Positions 12,552 through 25,084 are shown, counted from the first letter of the stretch. The stretch: DNA of 64,000 nucleotides from Cryptomeria japonica (GCF_030272615.1 NC_081411.1:40287140-40351139), one strand, 5' to 3'. Translations and numbers: made by a program. The notes: generated from the sequence alone by a model not told the origin.

Positions 12552-13427
12552 TTTAGCCCCCACTTTAGCGGGAGTATGTATACTCATACTTCCGGTAAAG
12601 TACAAGGAAACAACATTGAAAGACTTTCACCATGTCAAGGAGGCAAGATACACCAAGCCCCCAGTGGACTAAGGATCTTACGACTTCGATTGACAAAGTA
12701 AAAGGGAAGATCACGAGGGAGAACCATGACTGTCAGTAGTAAGGTTCCCTCACTATGAGTCATGCAAGAGAAATACCAAAAATTTTCAAGGCAAAGCTAA
12801 GTTTGCCAAGAAATTTTCAAGTATCGTGAAAGGATAGACAAGGTGTATGCCCCCCTACGTTAAAGCGATCACACATGCCTCAACGGGGGTGATTGTTTTA
12901 ACGTAGTGATACACATAAGAAATGAAAAAGGAAAGGAGCACGTTATCACAAAGATTTAGCCCCCAAGTGTGAGATAAACCCAAGGATAATAGACACAAAA
13001 CACAAAGCGCAAGGTGAATTTGCTTTCCTCGGGGTCAGTATGCTGTATGATAAGTCATGTATATATATCATATGTATGTATGCATAATTGTTCTTCATTC
13101 CCCAATCAAGGAAGGTCACCTAGAAGAAGGGAACACATGCATCTTTTGAGTCAACATGAGAGAGACCAAAAGAGATCTCAATGCTTTGCATCGTCCTCAA
13201 GTAGACAACACTAAGGATGACAAATAGAAGAATGAGAATAACATATAGAAGAAGTAACACAAGAGAGGAGGAGAGAATCTGCTATGCTAATGTAACTAGT
13301 CTAGCATGTCATCTACCTCCCGATCTTGCTGATCAATGTTTCGGGAAGGTAGGGAACATGCTAGAGGAGGAACATCCAACACAGCAGATGGAGCTATCAC
13401 AAGATCCAAACAAGGGCTATGTTCATG
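12552..13427 (-). other. PPT and 3' non-coding region of the Ty3-type element
   Basis: Next to the LTR, the minus strand reads CGCTAAAGTGGGGGCTAAA, a clear polypurine tract (about 12552-12566). The remaining 860 bp up to the gag-PR stop has only short frames without motifs. Confidence 0.7.
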
Positions 13428-16400
13428 TTACACGCCACGTTGTTCTTGTCTAGGAGCTAGGATAAGTGCTTTAGAAAATTCATTAGATAAATGGTTATCA
13501 ACATCAACAAGTTCATATTCACTATCAAAAGCAAGAGGAGTAACATTTTCATCTATATCATCATCAAGATTTATAAAAATAGGATCTTTAACTCGCACAG
13601 GATCAAGACCATCATGCATCTTATGTTTAGGAGATTTAGGCTCAATTTCCAGCTGAGGAGAAAATAGAATAATGCTTGTGGAAGGTGTTTTTGGAGATTG
13701 CAAAGTTTGAGAAGCAGCTGCTTGAGCTCTAAGACGACGTTTTTGTCGACGTTCGCGTGCAGAACGATTTCGTCTAGTCTTAGTAGGAAGTGAAGAAGAT
13801 AGAGGAGGAGGAATGTTCTCATCCTTATCACTTGGGTGTTTAGGTTGTGGTCTCTTAGGCTGTATAATAGGAGAAGAAGAAGGTCTCTTCTCTCTATAGA
13901 AGGAAGGAGGAGGAACTGCTCCATATAAAGGAGGAATTTTTGGTTTAGGAAGGAGACCAAGTCCATCATGACGAGGAGGTATAGGTCTACTTTTAGAAGG
14001 TTTATTAGGCATAGACATAGTCACATCCATAGGGACGGGTTGGGAATCTTCTTGAGGAAAGACATTAGTTTTATCTTTCAAAGGAAGAACTTCCTTCTCA
14101 AGAATGATAGGAATGTCAAGTTTAGGTGTTCTAGGTTCACTTAAAGATAGGATCATATCTGTTTTCCACTTTTGATAAGATTTGAACAGATGATCACTTC
14201 GCGGAGGAAGAGATTGGAATTGTTTAGGCCAAAAGTAATCAATAGGAACGCTAGAAGTTCTTTCAGCTGGTTTAAAGAGACTATGATTGACAGTAACAAC
14301 TTCACCATTATGGGGAAATTTCAAACATTTATGAATAGGAGAAGTAATAGCTTTCATGGAAGATAGCCAAGGATAGCCAAGCTTCACACGAAATTGTTCA
14401 GATGAAGGAATAATAGAAAAGCTCACATCAAGAGATTTGTTATGGACCTCAATAGGCAATGTAATAGAACCAATCGCAGGAGAAGAAAATGCATCAAATA
14501 ATTTCACAACCACATCTGTTTTGTCATAGATCACTTGATTCAATTGCAAAGTAAAAAGAAATTCCTCAGTAATAATATTAACCATGCACGAAGGATCAAT
14601 AAGCACTCCACGACAAGGTGTATTCTTAACTTTTGCAACTATGTATAAAGGACCATCAGGTGCTCTAATGGTTTCACTAGAATCAAATGTGATGGAAGGT
14701 TCTTTAGGAATTTCTTACTGCTCTACAAAGTTAATCACATTCGGAGTCATAGACACAAGACCATCAGATGAGAGAGAGGAATCATTAGCCTCAATCGCAT
14801 TAGAGGTATGAGAAGTATGAGAAGGTAATGGATCAGTAAAAATCTGAAGATTTTGGTTAGGAGGAGCTACAGATGTGTTGCCTTTATCATTCACTCCAGA
14901 AACAGAGATAGTATTATTATCAATCAAATCTTGAATTTTACCCTTTAAAGAAAAACATTTTTCAGTATTATGACCAGGTTGACGATGAAAGTGACAAAAA
15001 GCTTTGTGATCAAAATAAGGTGAAGTAATCTTTGCAGGATCAATTTGTCGTACAGGAGGAAGAGTAAGCACATTTTGTTCCAATAACTTATTCATAATAC
15101 CATGCAATGATTCATTCAAAGGAGTATACTTTCTTTCTTTCTTGAAAAACTTAGAAATAGGAGGCACACCTGATGCTGCATTCACATTGTTGTTGATGAT
15201 GCTTTCATTGAATTTGATGGAATCTCTGTTTGGTTTAAACTTCCCAAATGGTTGTTGACTGCTATCACCCTTATCACTCGGAGCCATAGGATGTGATTGT
15301 TCCATTTGACTCACAGTCAGTTGATAATTGTGAAGAGTTGCACAGAACTGTTGGAAAGAAGTAAACTCAGAAAATAGAAGTTTGTCTCGAATATCTTTTT
15401 GTAAATTAGAAATAAAGATTCTTTAAATATCATTATCAGGCACTGGAAATGAAATTTGAGCATACAAATGCTTATATCTACCAATGAAATCAGTCACTTT
15501 TTCTTTAACACCTTGTTTACAATGCATTAAATCAATCAAAGTAACTTTAGGACTTATATTGTTTTTAAATTGTTGAATGAAAGCATTTGCAAGTTGTTCG
15601 AAAGAAGTAATAGAATAAGAAGGCAACGAGCAATACCATTGTAGGGCTTTGTCTCTTAATGTTCTAGTGAATAGTTTTGCAAGCAACCTTGGGTCGTAAG
15701 CAAAATCAGTACAAATTATTTGAAAAGTCTTAACATGTGTTAGAGGATCTCCTTTACCATTATAAAGCTCCAAATGCAAGATTTCAACATGTTTAGGAGG
15801 GATAGCTCGAACAATGTCAAGAGAAAGTGGGCTCGCAACATCAAATGTGGGCACACTAAACTTAGATTGATTCATAGAGGCAATTTGTTGCTGTAAAGAA
15901 GAGACAGTTTGTGCAAGATTGTTAATGGTCGCTTCAGTCGAAGAGTTCATATTAGGTGTGTTAGATCGAGATGGAGATGTTATGTTATTGAAAGAAGGTA
16001 AAGAGTAAGGTGGTAGGACCCTATGATAATCAACCATAGGGGATGATTGGATAGGAGGAACACTACAAGGAGGAATGGAATGATTGAACGAATTGCCCCC
16101 TTGCGTCATGTTCATTTGTGAAGATGTAATAGGAACACCCATTGAAGGAATGAATGAAGAAGTCGGATTGAATGAAGGAATAGGGTTAACTGAAGAAGAG
16201 GGATTGCCCCCATGACTAGTGATCACAGGAGGAATGTCTTGTATAGAAGTAGCCATTATGTTTGATGTAAAGGTAGGTATGCTAGCAATAGAAGTTGTCA
16301 AAGGAATAGAATGATTGACTTGTGTAGGAGGTTGTGTATAACCTAAAGTTTCAGCACAGCTCTTCATAGGCATCACATTTGAATCCACAATGTGTGCAAT

Positions 16401-16640
16401 ACCACGCAAAATATCAATTCCATTCTTATCACTTTGAAGCATATGTTTTAGACCCTCAATTAAAGGAAGAGCTTGACTATCGGGATACTCATGAGACATC
16501 CATTGGTGAAAATTGTCAAATTGGTTATCCAATTTCAAAAGTTGTTCAACAGAAACCTCATGGAGAGCTTCTTCATCATTAGGAGGATTAGAGGAATTAC
16601 CCATGTCCTCGTTAAAAAGGCTATTCAAATTAGGTTCCAT
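13428..16640 (-). pseudogene. Gag-protease polyprotein of the nested Ty3-type element
   Basis: One frame of 1,071 codons from ATG 16640 (MEPNLNSLFNEDMG) to TAA 13428, broken by two in-frame TAA codons (15423-15425 and 14715-14717). The N-terminal part is Pro/Ser-rich. Then comes a Ty3-type capsid (LYNGKGDPLTHVKTF, ALQWYCSLPSYSITSFEQL), a knuckle CHFHRQPGHNTEKC (C-X2-H-X4-H-X4-C), and a protease-like fold (VLIDPSCMVNII, LGYPWLSSMKAI, KCLKFPHNG). The usual D-T/S-G triad is D-P-S here, so activity is doubtful unless this is a lineage variant. A long Pro/Lys/Arg-rich tail follows (TRRNRSARERRQKRRLR). No pol follows. Apart from the two stops it is well preserved. Confidence 0.85.
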
Positions 16641-17892
16641 CTCCTCGGTAGTTAAACCTCGGAAAGACTTAATTCTACGGCTTCATCTAATGGGAATAGT
16701 GTAAGTAGGGCTTATTGTTGTAAAACTCATGCACTAGAAAGAGAGAAAATTTTGAACTTAGAGGTAGCAATTTTCAGTAAAATCAGCCAATCTTCCAGAT
16801 TTAAGCTGTTAAATGCAATCACGATAGTCTCCCGAAATTTCGGAAAAAATGTTCGGGACCGTGGCGCTCGGAGTGCAACACGGTCCTTGCAACTTTTTTT
16901 GAAATTTGCAGGGATGAAAGTTATGATGATTTTAAAGCTAATCTGAAAAAATTGAGGGATTTTACGATCTGTAGATAGGCCAAATTAAAGTTGCAATCTC
17001 AAAATTGAACCCTACCAAGATTGTCGAAAAATGCCAAAATTTGAATTTTGAAAAAGAGAGGGAAACTGAAATTTTGAATTTTATGATTTTAGAGGTAATG
17101 TCAAAAGCAATGCAAATTTTGGATTTTAAAAATTGACTCAATTTCACGCAAAATTCAATTTTGAAAGCGGAAATCAAAGTTGTTGTAATTAAGCACTTAA
17201 TTTCAAAAGTCACAAATTGCAAGAATTTGAATAAATCACTGAAATTTCGAATGAATGCAAACACACTTTTCAGATTTAGGACAGTAAGAAACACAATTTT
17301 GACATGAATTTCAGTTTCAATGATTTCTGAATGATTAGAAGCCTTAAACCAAGCAATCACAAGACCAACTTTGACTGTAATTTTGAAGGTGTTATAATTG
17401 ATAAAATCAGCCAAAATTCTGGATTTTAGCAGAAAAATACAGTAAGATCTCGCTCCCGAAATTTCAGAAAAAATGTCAGGGACGATGGCGCTCGGAGTGC
17501 ACACGGTCCTCGCAACTTTTTTCCAAATTTTCAGGGATGAAAGATGTTGTGATTTTATTGCGGAATCCAAAATTACAGCTGATTTGGAGATGTTTTGATC
17601 AGTGAAATTGTCGGACAAAGGTTGAATCAAGAGGATTTCAAAAATTAGGGTTTTGACACTTAACCACTTAATTTTCAAAATTAAAGCACAGACATGAATT
17701 GATAATTTGTAATAGAAGGGCAGATCTAAAGCAAGCATTAACAATTAAATATTTCACAAGTTCAATTACTAAAAAGAAAATTTTAGGGTTTTTATGCAAT
17801 CACCTCTAAAATTTTGCAAAAGATCAAACATGGAAATGTAGTCAAGGAATCAATTTTCAGATCTAATCATGAATAATCAGAAAGGATGTTCA
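16641..17892 (-). other. Leader of the Ty3-type element with two copies of a hairpin motif
   Basis: About 1.25 kb between PBS and gag. Two roughly 90-bp direct repeats (16831-16922 and 17455-17543) share CCCGAAATTTC.G, GGGAC..TGGCGCTCGGAG, ACACGGTCCT and GGGATGAAAG. In the first, GGACCGTG (16856-16863) pairs perfectly with CACGGTCC (16879-16886). Position suggests packaging or dimerisation signals, which is inference. A 260-residue hydrophobic frame (17744-16962) overlaps and is judged spurious. Confidence 0.6.
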
Positions 17893-17909
17893 CGTCGGGT
17901 TCACCAAAA
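17893..17909 (-). other. Probable primer-binding site of the Ty3-type element
   Basis: On the minus strand TTTTGGTGAACCCGACGTGAA follows the LTR end directly. TGG start and position fit a PBS; the priming tRNA is not assigned. Confidence 0.6.
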
Positions 17910-19153
17910 TGTAAAGCGAAAAATCGCAATCGAACCCTAGTTGCTCTCCCCTCTACCAACTCCGAGGAGAGAGAAGGGAGGTTTGCTAGGGTTTGATGGT
18001 TTTCACTTAAAGGAGAGACTTTACATTCAAAAGAGGGGTTGAAACCCACAAGATCCAATCCCACACGATGCAAGATTGGATGCTAAATGAGTTTCAAGGG
18101 TCAAGACAGCAAGGCTACCCTCTTTTGTAAAGAATGTTGATAAGAGAATTAAGCTAGGAATGCATAGAAAGTGATAAAGATTCTCTTATAAACTGAGTTA
18201 GGGATATAGGATGAAGCTATGGACCTGGAATTAGCAGTAAAATGTTGATACAGCGTTGTCCTGCAAATTTGAGCAAAAGTTGTCGGGACGATGGCGCCCG
18301 GTGCCACGGTCCTCCGAAAAATCTGCGAAACAAAGGGGGATCTGTTCGTCTCTGCACAAGGATTCCAGATCTTCAATTTCAGCCGCGTACCTGCAACCTA
18401 CACACAGAAAAGTGAAGACGATTGGGGGGTTAGGGATTAGGGGTTTGCCTTTAGGTCAAACCCCAATTTTGGAATTAACCATGAAATGAGCAAGTGCTGT
18501 AAAATGTAAATGACTGTAATGTAAAACAAGTACTAATACCTTGTTCTAAGGATGTTTGTATCCTTATGTGCGAAGGTTTAGATGTTGTTGTTTGTTGTAT
18601 GTAGTATGTTGTATGTAGCTTGTAGTATGTGATCTCCTCTTCAATGGTTGAATCCTTGTCTTGAATGCAACACTTAGCCTTGAATGGAGACTTAGAAGGA
18701 ATGCTTGAATGCTTGAGTACTTGAATGCTTGAATGTTTGAATCTTGCTTTCGCCTTTTTTTCATCTACCCAAATGAGAGAGGAAAATGGAGTTTATATAC
18801 TTGTCAATTAGGGTTACAAGACTGATTTTCCTGACCTTAGGCCGACCAGGGAATGTAATTTCCAAATTGCAAACGAAAAGACCCGCAATCTCCTTAGGAG
18901 ACCGGGCCCAAAATAGGACCCAGGGACCAGGGCGCTGGGCGCCCTGGTCCTGAAGGACCAAGGCGCTAGGCGCTCTGGTCCCACCTCCCGGGATAGTAGG
19001 GTGCAAGGAGGTTCAGGCCAGGGTGCTTGAAAAATGCAGTTTTTGGTGTCGTGAGCAAGTTTCGGGGTCTCCATTCAGGTTGCATGTTGCGTCGCCATTG
19101 TGAAGACCGAAATGCAGTCGAAATTGCAAGTGTTGCAATTTTAGGACGCTACA
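17910..19153 (-). repeat. Ty3-type element, right LTR (5' LTR)
   Basis: 1,244 bp, near-identical to 11308-12551. TATA at about 18789-18801 on the minus strand. The hairpin at 18924-18950 (GGACCAGGGCGC, TGG, GCGCCCTGGTCC) is a perfect 12-bp stem with 3-nt loop; a decayed second copy is at 18955-18981. Confidence 0.9.
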
Positions 19154-19158
19154 ACTCA

Positions 19159-20471
19159 TAATACCAGATTTAACGTGGAAACCCAACTAGGGAAAAACCA
19201 CTGTGGGATTTCGGAACCACTAAGAAATATACTCTTCTAGAGTATTCTCGGTTAAAACCAAATTGTGTTAAAGATTAAAAACACATTGCTAGATGTGACC
19301 CGGTTAAGGGATTTCCCTCATATCTGTTAGGATCTTCACCTTGTTAGAAGTGACGGTGTTAAAGGATTTCAAACACTGAATCAGAATGTCACCTTGCTAG
19401 AGGGTTTTACAAGTAAGGCTGTTAAGTCCACTTGGTTAAGATATTTTCTGTCACTTCAGAAAATAAGAGTAATAAAGATCTATCTGCAACTTCACATCTA
19501 AAATGCTAAAGCAGATTCTTATTTGCTTAATACAATTTAGACATAGAACTAATCTTGTCCATCTGCTAGGCTCTATACTCTTTTATTCAAAATAGGTCTT
19601 CAAGCTTCTGTGCTCAGTAATCACTATGTAGCATCCCTGTGCATACACTTGCCCACATACATTGTTTATCAATAGTTCCCTATTTATAAACAATTCACCA
19701 ACCGCTTAATCTCCTTGATTACATTTCCTATGATCAATCATAGCCATCAGATCTTCAAACTTAGAATAGGTTCAATGTATCCTTCTATCTGAAAACATTT
19801 TACCCCACCTTGGAACTTGCATACATTTCTTGGAACTTGTGCTAGGGTATTGCGGTTCAATCTGAGCTATAGATCTTCCTGTCGATTTTCCTTTGCCATA
19901 GATTCATTAACAAACTTCATTCATGGCATACCAATCATTTAATCATAGCCAACTCATCAGCTTCCTTCATTAAATAATGCATGTAATCATTTAATGCATT
20001 TTGTTATTACTCGGTTGCAACTCGGTAAATACTAAACTTCACTCAGTAGACATTCTGCCTTCATTAATCGATAGCGATAACCTTAGGGTTTTACCGACTA
20101 GGTTCCTTAGGGTTTACCGACTAGGTTATTTGCTCGGTAACATAATATAGTATTAACCTTTCAATCAATAACATATGTATGATATCAAAACAATCTAAAC
20201 ATCATGATCTCATCATTGTCTAACTCAGTAATAGTTGCCCATTGAATAACTTATTCCTCCCCTTATTCATCATATTCTTTCTGTGTCTTTTACCGACATC
20301 ATTATACTCATCAAATCATACTTCTCAAGATATGGCAACATCATACTGAATTAGAAAATCAATTTCTTGGCATCAATGACAAAATAATAATATTAAGACA
20401 GTAAACATCCTTGATCAATTATATCCATAATCATCAACAACCTTCTCAATATCCTTATTGAAATGCCAACA
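19159..20471 (-). repeat. Array E middle LTR, right fragment
   Basis: Continues the LTR after the nested element. Relative to the outer LTRs it lacks 36 bp at the end (between two GCCAACAATCTC copies) and carries a roughly 22-bp tandem duplication (GGTTTACCGACTAGGTT) near 20,090-20,130. TATA near 19,679-19,690 on the minus strand. Confidence 0.9.
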
Positions 20472-20900
20472 ATCTCCTCCTTTGGCATTGATGGCAAAAC
20501 CAATTGATTTGACCTAATTGATTCGGATTGCTGTGAGATTCTGAGATGCTGAAATGCTCTCCTTCTGTCATCAGAATTCTCCCCCATACATTAGTCTTCT
20601 CCTCTTCTTCAGCCTTCTCCTCTCTTCTTCAGTAGTCTCCCCCTTTGACAACAATGCCAAAAAGTAAAGAAATAAAACATAATTTCTTCCTATATGAAGT
20701 GATTTCTTGCTGTTATGTGTCAACTTAGTCTTGGTTAGAGCATTTATGTCTTCAATTCCTATTCCCTGTATTGTTTCCTATATTGTTTCCTAAATTGTTT
20801 CCTGCACACCTTTAGAAAACATCCTAAAGTGTGTAAATCAGCATCAAATTCTAAAAGATACTCTCTAGAGTCATCGAATTGATGCTTTCACCGAATTTGG

Positions 20901-22595
20901 TCAATGAGTAGAAGATAGGGGTAGGACCCCTAACTTACTTCTGAGATACTCAAAAGTGTCCCTCAGCAGTGGCTTGGTGAAAATATCTTCTATTTGTTCC
21001 TTTGTGCTAACATACTCCAACACCGCTTTCTTCTCTTGAGCTTCTTCTCTAAGATAATGATATTTGATAGAGATGTGCTTTGTCTTAGAGTGCATAATAG
21101 GATTCTTTGAAATGTTAATGGCACTAGTATTGTCATAGAATATAGTTACTAGCTCGGTAACTTTCTCATTTATTCCTTCGAATAGTTGTTTGATCCATGC
21201 TATGTTGGTAAAATTCAGTGCTGCAGCAACGTATTCAGCTTCTGCTGTTGACTGTGAAACACATCCTTGTTTCTTGCTAAGCCAACTCACTATTCTTTCT
21301 CCTAAAAAGAAAGCTCCTCCACTTGTGCTTTTCCTAATATCAATGTTGCCTGCCCAATCAGCATCAGTATAAACTTTTAAATCAAAATCATTTCTTTTCT
21401 GATATACTACACCATAATCTTCAGTGACTTTCAAGTATCTAAAAATTCTCTTGATTGTTGTCATGTGTGTTTCTTTAGGATCTGTAGAGAATCTTGCAAC
21501 TATACCTACTACATGTGCTATGTTTGGCCTATTGTGAATAACATATTATAGCTTTCCAATCATGGATCAGTAAAGTGTCTCATCAACAGATGCAGATTCA
21601 TCATTCTTTGATAGTTTACAGTTGGTAGTCATAGGAGTACTTATTGCTTTTGAACCCTCCATTCCAAATTTCTTCAAGATTTCCTTTATGTACTTGGATT
21701 GAGTAATGAAAATCTCATCTTTCATTTGTAGTATCTGTAAACCTATAAAATACTTTATCTCACCGATTAATGACATCTCAAATTCTTTTCTCATTTCATT
21801 TCCAAAGTTCTTACATAGAGAGTCATTTCCACAAAATATAATATCATCAACAAATATGGCTGAGATCAGTATTCCATTATCATCATTCTTCATGTAAATA
21901 TTGTTGTTTTCACTTGTTCTTATAAAACCAATCTTGATTAAATAAGAGCGCAATCTTTCATACCATGCTCTAGGTGCTTGTTTCAGACCATATAAAGCTT
22001 TGTTCAATTTGCATACCTGATATTTATTCTTGTCTTCAACAAATCCTTCACGTTGTTCAATAAAAACTTCTTCTTCTAATAAGCCATTTAGAAATGCAGA
22101 TTCGACATCTATTTGATATACCTTGAAATTCTTGTAAGCAGCATATGCCAACAATCTTCTTACTCCTTCAAGTCTAGCCATAGGTGCAAAAGTCTCACCA
22201 TAATCAATTCCTTCTTCTTGGGCATAATCTTTGCAAACTAGTCTTGCTTTATTTCGAATGACCTCTCCTTTTTCATTCAACTTGTTTCTGAAAATCCACT
22301 TTGTACTGATTACATTTTTGTCCTTCAGTCTTGGGATTAGTGTCCATTTGTCGTTCTTCTTGATTTGATCAATCTCTTCTATCATAACATTTATCCAATC
22401 TTCACTGTTAAATGCCTCTTTCACTATTCTCGATTGAAATTCAGATATCAGACATGTGTTCTGTCTCAATTTGTTCCTTGTCATCACTGGATCATCCTTA
22501 TCTCCTATAATCTGACTTGGTACATGATGTCTTCTGACATACTTGGCTAATACAGGCTCGGTAGGCTCTGTATGATCTTCTTCATCACTTGGTAA
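20901..22595 (-). pseudogene. Copia reverse transcriptase and RNase H, copy B (near full length)
   Basis: All in one frame. RT (22487-21567) keeps WIFRNKLNEKGEVIRNKA, YQIDVESAFLNG, YGLKQAPRAW and FVDDIIF, so both Asp motifs are present. It is cut by TGA 21567-21569 (Arg position, shared with copy A) and a stop near 21,546. RNase H (21464-20901) keeps YTDADWAG, AEAEY, HSKTKHIS and DIFTKPL, ending LSSTH. This is the best preserved RT in the window. A DN..AI site reads YDNTSAI (CDNTSAI in copy A). Confidence 0.9.
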
Positions 22596-24353
22596 CTAGA
22601 TATTCTCTTCATTTCCTTCAATAGTTCTCTCGGTAAGACTTGTCGATTGAACATAGACAAATTTATCATAATCTTCTAGTTCCTTGGAATTTACTTCATC
22701 ATTTCGTTCTACAAATTCATCAATTTTCACATTTGCACTTTCTACTATTTTGTTAGATGATTTGATCAGACATTTAAATGCTTTACTTCTAGAAGAATAA
22801 CCAAGAAATGTTCCTTCTTCACTTTTCTGATCAAACTTGCCATTTCTATCATCCTTGTGTACATAACATCTACTTCCAAAGATTTTGAAATAACCTACAT
22901 TACGTTTCTTGTCATACCAGATTTCATAAGGTGTCTTCAAAGTACCTTTCTTTAGTTGTACTCATTTCAGGGTGTAAACTGTTTTGCTTATTGCTTCTCT
23001 CCAAAATGTTTGTGGCACTTTCTTTTCAATCATTAGGGTTCTGACACAATCCACAATAGATCTATTTCTTCTCTTAGCAATTCCATTTTGTTGTGGAGTT
23101 CTCGATGTAGAGACTTGTCTTTTTATACCATGATCATTGCAGAATAAGTTGAACTCATCAAATGTGAACTCTCCTCCTCTATCTGATCTAAGACATTTCA
23201 GTTGTCTTCCTGTTTCATTTTCAACTCTTGCCTTGTACCATTTAAACATTTGAAAAGCTTCTGATTTTTCTTTTAAAAACATTACTAACATCATCCTTGA
23301 GTAATCATCCACAAATAATATGAAATATTTATCACCATAATAACTTTGAACTTTCATAGGACCACAAAGATCAATGTGGACAAGATCTAAAATTCCCTTA
23401 GAAGTGTGAGACTTACTTGTAAAGCTTGATCTTGTCATTTTACCCATCTGGCATCCTCGGCACATAGCATTCTTAGGTTTTTCAAGACTTGGTAGACCTC
23501 TTACTTGGGGCTTCTTGCTTATTTTGATCAAATTATCAAAATTTACATGTCAAAACCTTTTATGCCATAACCAGATATCATCTATCTTTGCATACAAACA
23601 CTTATTCTGAGTTGAGTCAAGATGAAATGTATTACCTTTTGTTTGTGTCCCGGTAGTAGCTAAATTTCCATTCTTGTCATGAACTTTGACAATTCCTTTC
23701 TGAAATTATATTCGGTATCTTGTATTGTTTAGCTATGCTACACTCAACAAATTGTATTTCAAACCTTCAACCCAATAAACATCATTGCATTTTGCATTAT
23801 CAAGAAGTGTAATGGATCCTTTACCTCTTACTAGACATGGTGCATCATTACCAAATCTTATATAGCCTCCATCATAGTCTTCTAACATAACAAACTTGTG
23901 TTTATCACCTGTCATGTGATGTGAGCATCCACTATCTATGATCCAATAATCATTGGTATTTATGTGAGATATTAGGGCTTTTTCTTCATACCTTTCTTCA
24001 TATGATCCATCTTTGATAGCCACATAAACTACTTCCTCTGTATCAGTTTCATCTAATTTGTCATCACTGGATTCCTCATCGGCTATTAAGCATCTCTTAC
24101 TATCTCTTCTTTTGAAGTCTTGGTGTCCTCTGTAATGATTATCTTTTTGTCTATCATCTCGGTAATCTCTCTTTTCAGTAGAATCTTTGTCAGGATAGTT
24201 AGAAGCCAGATGTCCTATCTTATCACAATTGAAACATTTCAAATGTAGTTTTCCTTTATACTTACCTTTGCCTCTCGGTAACCTTCTGGCTAATAGTGCT
24301 TCATATTCTTCTTGCTTTCTGATTTCTTCATACAGTTTGTGTACTTTCTCCAT
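22596..24353 (-). pseudogene. Copia nucleocapsid end, protease and integrase, copy B
   Basis: The zinc knuckle is damaged (CFNCDKIGHLASNY, last Cys to Tyr). The protease WIIDSGCSHHMTGD is intact. TAG 23733-23735 sits at the same codon as in copy A. A TGA interrupts RF.HVNF near 23,550. The integrase keeps LDLVHID, FVDDYSR and RSDRGGEF but the catalytic Glu in TPQQNGIAERR is Lys (23073-23075). TGA 22962 (Arg position) and TAG 22596 (shared) also interrupt it. The frame matches RT downstream. Confidence 0.9.
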
Positions 24354-25084
24354 GTTCTTGTGAATCTTTCACTTGCTCCACTATGATCTCCTTCAGAGTA
24401 CTTATACTTTCTTCCATTGTAATCTTTAGATTCATCAAGATGAAAAGAACTAAATGCAAATTCAACTTTATTTACTAATGACCCACTGTTATCAAAGTTA
24501 CTTAACTCAAATGCATGTAGCTTAGCAATAGTAGCATCTAAAGAAACTGGCATATTAGGTATAGACCTCAATTCATTGATTGCAGAGACTTGGATTGCAT
24601 AAGCTAGTAGAAGGGTTCTTAACAACTTACTTGTTATATCCTTTTCTTCAATAGTTCCACCTACTCCTTTGATTTGATTGACAATCTCCTTTCGTCTTGT
24701 ACTATACTGGGTTATGTTTTTGCCTTCATTCATCCTCATAGATTCAAGTTGTCCTCTTAGACTATCCACTTTTGCTCTTTGAACATGTTCATCTCCTCCA
24801 TACACAGATATGAGCTTGTCCCACATTGCCTTTGCATCATTGCATCCTTCTAGATCATTAAACTCTAAATCGGTCAATGCAGATGTTATTTCAATCATTG
24901 TTTGAATATGTTCTTGCTTTGCCTTTATTTCTTCCATTATCAATGGCTAGATGCTCGGTGTGATGAAATCATTTTCCAGATAATATACAGCATATTCTGC
25001 AACTCCTAATAGGTGCAACTTCATCATTTTCTGCCATGTAGAGAAACTTGACTTGTTCAGCTTCAGTGCATCCCTCTTATACAT
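24290..25084 (-). pseudogene. Copia GAG, copy B
   Basis: Likely start ATG 25084 (MYKRDALKLNKSSFSTWQ). A TAG at 24947-24949 interrupts the N-terminus. A 1-bp deletion near 24,362 (GAATCTTTC against GAAATATTTC in copy A) puts the C-terminus out of frame with the knuckle. Core motifs are the same as copy A. Confidence 0.9.

Larger units (their letters stand above)
11308..19153 (-). mobile_element. Non-autonomous Ty3-type LTR element carrying only gag and protease-like domain
   Basis: TGTAAAGC...GCTACA, 7.85 kb, flanked by actca (11303-11307 and 19154-19158). Two LTRs of equal length (1,244 bp) are highly similar, so it is younger than its host. The only long coding frame is one minus-strand gag-PR polyprotein (16640-13428). 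No RT, RNase H or integrase motif was found in the internal region, so it would need enzymes supplied in trans. Gag and zinc-knuckle style suggest the Tat/Ogre branch, with moderate certainty. Confidence 0.9.

Noticed and set aside
16962-17744. 260-residue minus-strand frame in the Ty3-type leader
   Set aside because: Biased Ile/Leu/Phe/Lys composition, no motif, spans the repeated hairpin motifs and precedes gag; taken as chance frame in AT-rich leader.
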